Under the pieces are notes generated by a model, which did no database searches, was not told the origin of the DNA, and was given only the letters and a program-made list of their open reading frames with translations. 34,459 nucleotides of DNA from Methanocorpusculaceae archaeon UBA456 (GTDB lineage Archaea; Halobacteriota; Methanomicrobia; Methanomicrobiales; Methanocorpusculaceae): NCBI GenBank assembly GCA_002496395.1, contig DAJQ01000050.1, positions 28,038 to 62,496 on the forward strand, read 5' to 3'. Made by a program: the position numbers and the translations under genes. Below, piece after piece: positions 24,044 through 31,641 of this stretch (its first letter is position 1; every line of letters starts with the position of its first letter).

Positions 24044-24825
24044 TTGGAAAAGAGATACGTCTTGAGCGGATTATGGACCGGAATACCGGACGGGCGGTTA
24101 TCGTCCCGATGGATCATGGATTTACCCTCGGCCAGATAGAGGGGCTGCTTGATATGCAGACTGTGGTCAATGAAGTGAGTGCAGGTGGGGCAAATGCCAT
24201 CATACTGCATAAGGGGATGGTAAAAGGAGGGCACAGGAGGCATGGCCGTGATATCGGCCTGATCGTCCACCTCTCAGCAAGCACCTCAATGAATCCCGAT
24301 CCAAATGACAAGGTTTTGATCTGTACGGTTGAAGAGGCGATCACCCTTGGAGCCGACGGGGTATCGATCCACATCAATCTCGGGGCGCCACAGGAGTCAA
24401 AGATGATCGAGGCGGCAGGTGTTGTCTCCCGTGAATGCAGCCGGTGGGGGATTCCTCTTCTGATCATGATCTACCCCCGTGGTGAGGGAATCGATCCAAA
24501 TGATCCCCGCGCAGTTGCCCACTGTGTGAGAGTGGCAGAAGAACTCGGGGCAGATCTGATCAAGACGAACTACCCGCAGGATGAGAAGGCATTTGGGCAG
24601 ATCATCGCTGCATGCTCGGTTCCCGTGCTTGTAGCCGGTGGTGAAAAAGGCGGGGATCTCGAATCCCTGAAGATGATTGATGATGCAATCAATGCCGGGG
24701 GTGCCGGTGTCTGTATGGGAAGGAATGCATTCCAGAGGCAGAACACCACTGAGTTTGTCAATACAATCTGCCGGGTGGTCCATGACCGTGAGAATCCGGA
24801 GAAAGCTCTTGGGAGGCTCTCATGA
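24040..24825 (+). CDS. ADTH synthase / class I aldolase paralogue 2
   Basis: The 261-aa protein is a tandem paralogue of the preceding one. It keeps VPMDHG (Asp25), LHKG (Lys58), YPRG (Tyr145) and LIKTNYPQD (Schiff-base Lys175). With the Lys58 loop intact it is the better candidate for true ADTH synthase, which condenses L-aspartate semialdehyde with a hexose-derived ketoacyl donor for DHQ synthase II. Starts by ATGA overlap with the first copy and its stop overlaps the DHQ synthase start, so it is translationally coupled on both sides. Confidence 0.9.
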   Translation: MIGKEIRLERIMDRNTGRAVIVPMDHGFTLGQIEGLLDMQTVVNEVSAGGANAIILHKGMVKGGHRRHGRDIGLIVHLSASTSMNPDPNDKVLICTVEEAITLGADGVSIHINLGAPQESKMIEAAGVVSRECSRWGIPLLIMIYPRGEGIDPNDPRAVAHCVRVAEELGADLIKTNYPQDEKAFGQIIAACSVPVLVAGGEKGGDLESLKMIDDAINAGGAGVCMGRNAFQRQNTTEFVNTICRVVHDRENPEKALGRLS

Positions 24826-25808
24826 AGGAGTTCTGGGTTGATATCCGCCCATGGAATAAAGAGGCGGCACTTGCCGCTATAGAGGGTGGAGCAACAGCCC
24901 TTCTCCTCAATAACAGTGATGAAGCGAAATCCCTGGCAAGGATCCCCATCATTGCGCCGGATGGTGATCTCATCGAAGGAAGGGATTTTCACCGGATTGA
25001 GATCATCGACAAGGCAACCGAAGAGCAGGCGGCAGACTATGCCAGGGTGGGTCGTGTCGTTGTGCGTACAACCGACTGGACCGTCATTCCCCTGGAAAAC
25101 CTTGTGGCGGTATCAGATAGGATCATTGCAGAAGTCACCAGTGCGAAGGAGGCAGCACTGGCACTTGGCATCCTGGAGAAGGGTGTCGGCGGTATTCTGC
25201 TCAATTCACAGGATCCGGAAGAGATCCGGTCCGTAGCCGCACTGCTTGAAGCGGATGGGGGATCTGTTCCTCTCCTCCCCCTGACCATTACCCGGATCAC
25301 ACCTGTTGGGGTTGGGGACCGGGTCTGTATCGATACCTGCTCACTCTTTGATGAAGGTGAAGGGATGCTTGTGGGGAATACCTCCTCTGCCTTATTCCTT
25401 GTTGCTGCTGAGACCCTGGAGAATCCCTATGTCTCTCCCCGTCCATTCCGGGTGAATGCAGGTGCTGTGCATATGTACATACTCTCCCCGGATGGCAAAA
25501 CCTGCTACCTCTCCGAGATAGGCTCCGGGCAGACGGGATGTGCCATCACAGGCGATGGGCAGAGCCGTACGGTCTCTGTTGGAAGGGTGAAGATTGAGCG
25601 GCGCCCCCTCCTCCTTGTAGAAGCAGAACATGAGGGGCGGGTTGCAAGTGCAGTCATCCAGAATGCTGAGACCGTCCGGCTTGTCGGAGAAGATGGTGTT
25701 GCGCGAAGCGTCGTTGAACTGAAGAAGGGAGATCGGGTGCTTGGTCACCTGATGACCGGAGGACGGCACTTTGGGGTTGCCATCGATGAGACCATCCTTG
25801 AGAGATGA
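24822..25808 (+). CDS. 3-Dehydroquinate synthase II
   Basis: The 328-aa protein is the archaeal DHQ synthase (AroB'), which oxidatively deaminates and cyclises ADTH to 3-dehydroquinate with NAD. It starts MKEFWVDIRPWNKE, and has GILLNSQDPEEI, GDRVCIDTCSLFDEGEGMLVGN and SPRPFRVNAGAVHMY, all typical of the family. Length agrees with the family (about 330-380). It follows the ADTH synthases by a 4-base overlap, so the two-step non-canonical entry to the shikimate pathway is encoded together. Confidence 0.95.
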   Translation: MKEFWVDIRPWNKEAALAAIEGGATALLLNNSDEAKSLARIPIIAPDGDLIEGRDFHRIEIIDKATEEQAADYARVGRVVVRTTDWTVIPLENLVAVSDRIIAEVTSAKEAALALGILEKGVGGILLNSQDPEEIRSVAALLEADGGSVPLLPLTITRITPVGVGDRVCIDTCSLFDEGEGMLVGNTSSALFLVAAETLENPYVSPRPFRVNAGAVHMYILSPDGKTCYLSEIGSGQTGCAITGDGQSRTVSVGRVKIERRPLLLVEAEHEGRVASAVIQNAETVRLVGEDGVARSVVELKKGDRVLGHLMTGGRHFGVAIDETILER

Positions 25809-26640
25809 CGGCCGCACCATCGGGATCATCGGCGGCACCGGCCGGATGGGTGATCTCTTCAGGCAGATCTTCGAAGATACCGGCTGCTCAGTGGAGGTGA
25901 TCGGCAGAGCCCCTTTATCTGAGTATCAGGGGCTTGCCGGGCGATCTAGTGTGGTGCTGATCACCGTTCCCATTTCTGCGACAGAAGAGGTGATCAGATC
26001 TGTTGCTCCCGTTCTTGAGAAAGACCAGCTGATTGCAGATCTCACCTCCATTAAGGAGAAGCCGGTTGCGGCGATGCTGGAATCAGATGCACAGGTGATC
26101 GGCCTTCATCCGCTCTTTGGCCCGAATATGGCAACGATAGAGAACCAGAAGCTGATCATAACACCCGCGAGAGCAGATCCAAAGACAGTAACCTGGCTAC
26201 AGGGTATATTCGAAGAGGCGGGGATGCAGGTTCATTCCTCGACCCCGGAGGCACATGACAGGGCAGTGGCGGTGACACAGGGGATCATCCATCTCCAGAG
26301 CATTGCAATGGCACACACGCTCAGGAGCATGAATTGTAGCCTCGATGAGCTCCTCCCATTTGCCACACCAAATGCCCATGCCACATTTGCCTTCATGGCA
26401 CGGACGCTCTCACAGGATAGCAGACTGTATGGGGGGATCCTCCAGGGGAACCCGTTAGTTGAGAAGGCAATAACTGCCTATTCAGCAGCTGTTCTGGATA
26501 TTCATGAGATGATTCTAAAGCACGATCCTGAGGAGTTCAGGCAGGAATTTGATAGGGATGCCGCATTTTCAGCATCATTTCATAACGAAGCAATTCCTCT
26601 CACCGATCGCCTTCTCGACCAGGTGGTGAGCGAGTGGTGA
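25786..26640 (+). CDS. tyrA: Prephenate dehydrogenase
   Basis: From ATG 25786 the protein has 284 aa: Rossmann motif GIIGGTGRMG near residue 13, then VLITVPISATEEV, LTSIKEKPV, GLHPLFGP and HDRAVAVTQGIIHL, all features of TyrA. It oxidises prephenate to 4-hydroxyphenylpyruvate for tyrosine. There is no chorismate mutase domain. The start is uncertain: ATG 25786 overlaps the DHQ synthase gene by 23 bases, and TTG 25798 by 11. Its stop overlaps the next gene by a few bases. Confidence 0.92.
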   Translation: MRPSLRDDGRTIGIIGGTGRMGDLFRQIFEDTGCSVEVIGRAPLSEYQGLAGRSSVVLITVPISATEEVIRSVAPVLEKDQLIADLTSIKEKPVAAMLESDAQVIGLHPLFGPNMATIENQKLIITPARADPKTVTWLQGIFEEAGMQVHSSTPEAHDRAVAVTQGIIHLQSIAMAHTLRSMNCSLDELLPFATPNAHATFAFMARTLSQDSRLYGGILQGNPLVEKAITAYSAAVLDIHEMILKHDPEEFRQEFDRDAAFSASFHNEAIPLTDRLLDQVVSEW

Positions 26641-27419
26641 TCGCTGTCCTTGGACCCGCCGGGACCTTCAGCCATGAGGTGGCCGTTGCGCTGACCGGGG
26701 CTGAACCCCTCCTCCTCCCAACCATATCGGGGGTCTTTGCGCTTGCCGAGAAAGGGGAGGCAACCGGTATTGTTCCAATCGAGAACAGCGAGGCAGGCGG
26801 TGTCGGGCCGACCCTTGACGGGCTCTGCCGGTATGATGTGAAGATCACCGGAGAGTGCTATCTCCCGGTTCACCATACCCTTGCCTCATTTGTTTCAATA
26901 GATGAGATAACAGAGATTTATGCACATCCACAGACACATGAGCAATGCAGCGAGGCATTTGATCGACTGGGCCTGCCGGTGATACATACAAGCAGCAATG
27001 CAGCCAGTGCTCTCAAGGCACTGGAGAATCGGCAGGGTGCTGCTGCTATCTCCAAAGCGGCGGCAACATATTACCAGATCCCAATTATCCTTAGCAACCT
27101 TGAGAATAGCGCCTCAAACACCACCCGCTTCGTCAGGATCGAGAAGGACGGATACTCAGGAGAAGATGCTATCAAATGCAGTGTACTGATAGATCCCATG
27201 AAGGATATACCGGGTCTTCTCCATGCATTACTGAGCCCCTTTGCGGAACGGAAGATCAATCTTTCCCGGATCGAATCGAGGCCATCAGGAAGGGGAATCG
27301 GCAGTTACCGGTTCTTCCTCGATTTTGAGGCGGGAAAGGCAGCAGAGGAAGCTCTGAATGAACTGAAGAAGACCGTTCCCATCAGGGAATTTGGGTGTTA
27401 TCCGAAGCTGCTGGTATAG
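26634..27419 (+). CDS. pheA: Prephenate dehydratase
   Basis: The 261-aa protein has the dehydratase domain (GPAGTFSHEVA at the start, IENSEAGGV, and the TTRF motif in NTTRFVRIEK) and a C-terminal ACT domain with GLLHALLSPFAERKINLSRIESRP, which in homologues binds phenylalanine for feedback inhibition. It converts prephenate to phenylpyruvate. No chorismate mutase domain is fused. Starts are two consecutive GTG codons (26634 and 26637); the gene overlaps the tyrA stop. Confidence 0.95.
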   Translation: MVIAVLGPAGTFSHEVAVALTGAEPLLLPTISGVFALAEKGEATGIVPIENSEAGGVGPTLDGLCRYDVKITGECYLPVHHTLASFVSIDEITEIYAHPQTHEQCSEAFDRLGLPVIHTSSNAASALKALENRQGAAAISKAAATYYQIPIILSNLENSASNTTRFVRIEKDGYSGEDAIKCSVLIDPMKDIPGLLHALLSPFAERKINLSRIESRPSGRGIGSYRFFLDFEAGKAAEEALNELKKTVPIREFGCYPKLLV

Positions 27420-27421
27420 GT

Positions 27422-28705
27422 ATGATTGTACACATTGAGAAGAGGAATACACCTGTTGATATCCGGGTTAAGGCTCCGCCATCCAAGAGCTATACGCACC
27501 GGGCACTCATTGCTGCTGCGCTTGCAGTGGGCGATTCAATGATCATTGACCCACTGGTAGCAGAGGATACCCTCCTCACCCTCTCTGCCCTCAGGCAGCT
27601 GGGTGTTGCCATTGAAGAGAGTGAGCATGGTATCCGGATTCGCGGGACAGGAGGAGTTCTCCATCCGGGTAGACAAGTTACCATTGACCTGAAAAATTCC
27701 GGGACCAGCATGCGGCTCCTCGCCTCAGTTGCATTGCTTGCGGATCAGCCTGTCGTTCTCACGGGGAGCGAGAGGATGTGTGAGCGGCCGATTGGTGATC
27801 TCGTCTCTGCATTGAATGTAATTGGTGGAAAGGTCAGGTACCTTGGTAGGGAAGGGTATCCCCCGATTGAAGTGTCAGGCAGGCTGCTTGGTGGGAATGT
27901 TGAGATCTCTCCAGCGATAAGCAGCCAGTTCGTCACCTCACTCCTGATGGCAGCACCCTATGCAGAGGAAGATCTCTCCATCTCGCTCAGTGGGCAGTCC
28001 GTATCTGCCAGCTACCTCGATATCACCCTGGATTGTATGGCTGCTTTTGGCATACCTGTCCACTTCGATGCCGGGAGAACCTTCTCGGTGGAATCCGGAA
28101 AGCCATTTGCCGGGAGAAGCTATGACGTCGAAGGCGATTACTCGTCTGCGTCGTATTTCTTTGCGATCGCTGCCGTCTGCGGGGGAGAGGTATCGATTAC
28201 AAACTTAAAACCAACATCGCCACAGGGAGACCGTCAGTTCCTCTCTCTTCTGGGAGAGATGGGATGCACGATCTCCTCTTTTGAGAACGGGTACCACCTC
28301 ATCCGGGATAGTCCGCTCACCGGGATCACCTGCGATATGTCCACAATGCCGGACACCGTCCAGACACTTGCAGCAGTGGCACCGTTTGCCGGAGGCACGA
28401 CGGTGATCCGGGGAATTGCACATCTCAGGCACAAGGAGAGTGACAGGATAGCCGCAATTGAACAGGTTTTGTCCGATTTCGGCGCAGATGTAACCACATC
28501 TGAAGATTCCCTGACGATCAAACCCGGGGAACTGCACGGGGGTATGATCGATCCGGCAAACGATCACCGGACTGCGATGAGCGGGGCAGTCCTTGGCCTT
28601 GGGATTGGCGGTGTTTCGATCACTCATGCAGAATGTGTCGGCAAATCCTATCCTGAATTCTGGGATATCCTGAAAGGAGCAGGCCTATGGAACGGTATGT
28701 CTTAA
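27422..28705 (+). CDS. aroA: 3-Phosphoshikimate 1-carboxyvinyltransferase (EPSP synthase)
   Basis: The 427-aa protein has PPSKSYTHRAL (shikimate-3-phosphate and PEP binding), NSGTSMRLL, ISSQFVTSLLMA, DTVQTLAAVAPFA and RHKESDRIAA, the full set of EPSP synthase motifs. It transfers enolpyruvate from PEP to shikimate 3-phosphate. The ATG at 27422 lies two bases after the pheA stop; upstream in-frame codons run into pheA and are not used. The end overlaps the kinase-dehydrogenase gene by 19 bases. Confidence 0.96.
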   Translation: MIVHIEKRNTPVDIRVKAPPSKSYTHRALIAAALAVGDSMIIDPLVAEDTLLTLSALRQLGVAIEESEHGIRIRGTGGVLHPGRQVTIDLKNSGTSMRLLASVALLADQPVVLTGSERMCERPIGDLVSALNVIGGKVRYLGREGYPPIEVSGRLLGGNVEISPAISSQFVTSLLMAAPYAEEDLSISLSGQSVSASYLDITLDCMAAFGIPVHFDAGRTFSVESGKPFAGRSYDVEGDYSSASYFFAIAAVCGGEVSITNLKPTSPQGDRQFLSLLGEMGCTISSFENGYHLIRDSPLTGITCDMSTMPDTVQTLAAVAPFAGGTTVIRGIAHLRHKESDRIAAIEQVLSDFGADVTTSEDSLTIKPGELHGGMIDPANDHRTAMSGAVLGLGIGGVSITHAECVGKSYPEFWDILKGAGLWNGMS

Positions 28706-30027
28706 TCGGGCTTCGGGGATCCGGAAAATCTGCCATTGGCAGGAGGATGGCAGAGAAGCTCCGGATCCCCCTGTATGATACCGATGCCCTCATTGAGGAG
28801 AGGGCGAACCAGAGCATCCCGGAGATCTTCTCAGGTTCTGGAGAAGAGGTATTCCGGCAGATGGAGCGGGACGTGATCGCATCTCTGCAGAAGGGTCCTT
28901 GTGTCATTGCCACCGGTGGCGGTGCGGTGATGGATCCAGAGAATGCACGCATATTGCGTCAACAATCACACATCATCCTTCTGACAGCAGATGCCAGAAT
29001 CCTCCTCTCCCGGATACAGGGGAGCAGCCGGCCTTCGCTGACCGGGCTGTCGGCTCTGGATGAGATCCGCCATCTTGCAAAGCTACGGATGCCCATATAT
29101 CGTGGACTTGCCGATCTCTGTATTGACACCGGGTCAATCAGGGCTGATGAGGCCGCTGCCAGGATCATCAGCCTGAATGGGATGCAAAGACGCGATCCGG
29201 ATCTCTTCGCTGAAACAACTGCCACGATATCGTCTGAAATTCCTGACGATCTGATCAGCTGCCCGCTTATCTTTGGGATCACCGGAAACCCTGTCTCCCA
29301 TAGCAGGAGCCCGCACCTCTATAATACACTCTTCCCTGAGTGTGGAATACCCGGAAGGTACCTCTTCCTCCCGGCAGAATCGGCAGAGGATGCAATCCTG
29401 AAGCTTCGTGCGCTTGGAGCGAAAGGGCTATCTGTCACGATCCCATTCAAAGAGATGATGATCTCCTGTATCGATGAGCCGGATGAGGATGCCCTGGCAA
29501 TCGGAGCGGTAAACACAGTCCTATCCTGTGATCGGCGGCTCTATGGATATAATACCGACTGGATCGGCATCTGTTCTCCCATACGCCATCTTCGCGGAGG
29601 GGATGCCCTCGTGGTGGGTGCTGGTGGGGCCGCTGCCGCCGCCGTCTATGCCCTTCAGTCTCTTGATATGGACGTTACCATTGCAAACAGAACAGAAAAG
29701 CGTGGAGAGGCGCTTGCAGACCGGTTTGGATGCACAAGCGCCCCTCTCTCCTCTTCAATACATGCTGATCTGATCATCAATGCCACCCCTGTCGGGATGA
29801 AGGAGGGTGACGGATCCCCGGTTCCATCTGGTTTACTGAGACCAGATACAACCATCTTTGATCTGGTCTACACTCCACCGATGACCCCGCTTCTCAGGGA
29901 AGCCGAAGCAGCAGGGTGCCGGATTATAAAGGGCACAGAGATGTTCATCCACCAGGCACGTGCCCAGTTTACCCTCCTCACCGGAATCGATCCCGGAATC
30001 GAACGAATAAGGGAGGTGCTCTCATGA
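28687..30027 (+). CDS. Shikimate kinase-shikimate dehydrogenase fusion
   Basis: A single 446-aa chain. Residues 1-165 are a bacterial-type (NMP-kinase fold) shikimate kinase: P-loop GLRGSGKS (8-15), DTD (31-33), FRQME (Arg57), ATGGGAV (75-81), lid RPSL (115-118) and RMPIYRG (Arg134). Residues about 190-446 are an AroE: GNPVSHSRSPH (200-210), TIPFKE with Lys255, NTDWIG with Asp291, GAGGAAAAAV (311-320), NRTEKRG for NADP, and INATPVGM. It would reduce 3-dehydroshikimate and phosphorylate the product. Most archaea use a GHMP-type shikimate kinase, so the kinase half probably came from bacteria. Coupled to aroA by overlap and to aroC by ATGA. Confidence 0.95.
   Translation: MERYVLIGLRGSGKSAIGRRMAEKLRIPLYDTDALIEERANQSIPEIFSGSGEEVFRQMERDVIASLQKGPCVIATGGGAVMDPENARILRQQSHIILLTADARILLSRIQGSSRPSLTGLSALDEIRHLAKLRMPIYRGLADLCIDTGSIRADEAAARIISLNGMQRRDPDLFAETTATISSEIPDDLISCPLIFGITGNPVSHSRSPHLYNTLFPECGIPGRYLFLPAESAEDAILKLRALGAKGLSVTIPFKEMMISCIDEPDEDALAIGAVNTVLSCDRRLYGYNTDWIGICSPIRHLRGGDALVVGAGGAAAAAVYALQSLDMDVTIANRTEKRGEALADRFGCTSAPLSSSIHADLIINATPVGMKEGDGSPVPSGLLRPDTTIFDLVYTPPMTPLLREAEAAGCRIIKGTEMFIHQARAQFTLLTGIDPGIERIREVLS
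30012..30018 (+). promoter_or_regulatory. Strong ribosome binding site of aroC
   Basis: GGAGGTG lies five bases before the aroC ATG (30024). It is the clearest Shine-Dalgarno match I noticed in the window and decides this start against an upstream in-frame one at 29916. Confidence 0.75.
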
Positions 30028-31016
30028 ACACCTTCGGCCGCCTCTTCTGCTGCACCACATTCGGCGAGAGCCATGGCCCCGGACTCGGGGTGGTGGTGGA
30101 TGGCTGCCCCCCCGGTATTCCGCTCACTGAAGCGCTGATCCAGCCATATATGGATCGAAGGCGGCCTGGCCGGGATCCGACGATGTCACCGCGGGCAGAA
30201 CCGGATCATGCGGAGATCCTCTCTGGCGTATTCGAGGGCAGAACCACCGGGATGCCGATAGCGATACTGATCCGATCAGTTGCACAGAGAAGCGGTGATT
30301 ATGACACTCTCAGATCGGTCTTCCGGCCGGGGCATGCAGATTACACCTATCACCAGAAGTACGGACACCGCGATCACCGGGGTGGCGGGCGGAGCTCGGG
30401 GCGGGAGACTGCCGCACGCGTGGCTGCGGGTGCAGTGGCATTCCAGTGTCTTGCAGATCAGGGCATCTCGATCCGATCCCGTATCTGCGAGATTCATGGG
30501 AATTCTAATCCAGATCAGTTCGATGCGGAGATCATCCGGGCAAAGGAGAGTGGCGATTCAGTCGGCGGGATCATTGAGCTTGTGGCTTTTGGATGCCCGG
30601 TGGGACTTGGGGATCCGGTCTTTGGAAAACTGGATGCCGCCATTGCCGGTGCGATGATGGGGATAGGATCGGTCAAAGGAGTTGAGATCGGAGAGGGTTT
30701 TGCTGCTGCCCGGATGTTTGGAAGCGAACACAATGATCCGATCAGAAAGAGCGGGTTTGCAACAAACCATGCCGGGGGTATCCTCGGGGGCATCAGCAAT
30801 GGCGATCCCATTGTCATTCGGTGTGCTGTCAAGCCGACTCCCTCGATCTCGCTTCTGCAACAGACGATCAATTCGGAAGGTGATGAGGTCGAACTATCTG
30901 TCAGAGGGCGTCATGACCCTTGCATTGTACCAAGGGTCCTTGTTGTTGCCGAATGCATGCTTGCACTCGTGCTTATAGATGCAGTTCTGATGCAGAAGAG
31001 GTTCACTGGCTTTTAA
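30024..31016 (+). CDS. aroC: Chorismate synthase
   Basis: The 330-aa protein begins MNTFGRLFCCTTFGESHG and has RRRPGRDPTMSPRAEPD, YHQKYGHRDHRGGGRSSGRETAARVAAG (about 100-130) and ATNHAGGILGGISNGDPI, the known flavin- and EPSP-binding segments. It makes chorismate from EPSP with reduced FMN. It is the last gene of the plus-strand operon, overlaps the dehydrogenase stop by ATGA, and its 3' end overlaps the end of the convergent dehydroquinate dehydratase gene by 14 bases. Confidence 0.97.
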   Translation: MNTFGRLFCCTTFGESHGPGLGVVVDGCPPGIPLTEALIQPYMDRRRPGRDPTMSPRAEPDHAEILSGVFEGRTTGMPIAILIRSVAQRSGDYDTLRSVFRPGHADYTYHQKYGHRDHRGGGRSSGRETAARVAAGAVAFQCLADQGISIRSRICEIHGNSNPDQFDAEIIRAKESGDSVGGIIELVAFGCPVGLGDPVFGKLDAAIAGAMMGIGSVKGVEIGEGFAAARMFGSEHNDPIRKSGFATNHAGGILGGISNGDPIVIRCAVKPTPSISLLQQTINSEGDEVELSVRGRHDPCIVPRVLVVAECMLALVLIDAVLMQKRFTGF

Positions 31017-31641
31017 GCAGGAGCCTGATAACCTCCCTCATCTCCCTGATATGGTATTGTCCGGCAGCTGTCGCATTCCCGGCATGGCAATAGGCGAATT
31101 CTGATCCCATGATGAGGAGCAGGGGTCTCAGCCATGCATACCCGGATCCCATGATCGAGACGCAGATTGGTTTCTCTGCCTGTATGAGATACTGTTGGAG
31201 AGCAATCGCATCTTCGTTGTTTTTCGGGGAGACGACAATCTTTGGTATCTCACCATATGATCGGAGCTCTTTTTCGCAGAGTGAGAGCTGATCAGAATCC
31301 GGCATCTCTTCAGTATGATATGAGGCGATGATCGTCTTCTTCAGCGACCGTACCCAGTCTGCATGATGAGAGAATCCCTGCTCGATATCGATCATATCTG
31401 CATAGGGAAGAAGCGGTTCAATGCGGCGTTTCCATTCCTCTGCATCTCCGGCAAACCGGCCACCTTCTTCAGTACTCCTGATTGTAAGGAGCAGAAGTCC
31501 TTCCCATCCGGATCTGATCGCCTGAAGGTCTGCTGGCGTGCAGGACTCCATCAGGTCAAGCCGCAGCTCAATCGCCCAGGGATCTTCTGCTGCTGCGACA
31601 TCAAATTGAGAGAGGTCATTGATTGATATGATATACTTCAT
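31003..31641 (-). CDS. aroD: 3-Dehydroquinate dehydratase, type I
   Basis: The 212-aa protein is a type I dehydroquinase: IELRLD (Glu25, Arg27), SYHTEE with catalytic His109, IPKIVVSP with Schiff-base Lys134, SIMGSGYAWLR with Arg172, and GQYH with Gln195 for substrate binding. It makes 3-dehydroshikimate, the one shikimate step missing from the plus-strand operon. ATG 31641 overlaps the U32 gene stop by ATGA and has GGTGG nearby, so it is translated with that gene. Its 3' end overlaps the aroC end by 14 bases. Confidence 0.93.
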   Translation of the reverse strand: MKYIISINDLSQFDVAAAEDPWAIELRLDLMESCTPADLQAIRSGWEGLLLLTIRSTEEGGRFAGDAEEWKRRIEPLLPYADMIDIEQGFSHHADWVRSLKKTIIASYHTEEMPDSDQLSLCEKELRSYGEIPKIVVSPKNNEDAIALQQYLIQAEKPICVSIMGSGYAWLRPLLLIMGSEFAYCHAGNATAAGQYHIREMREVIRLLLKSQ

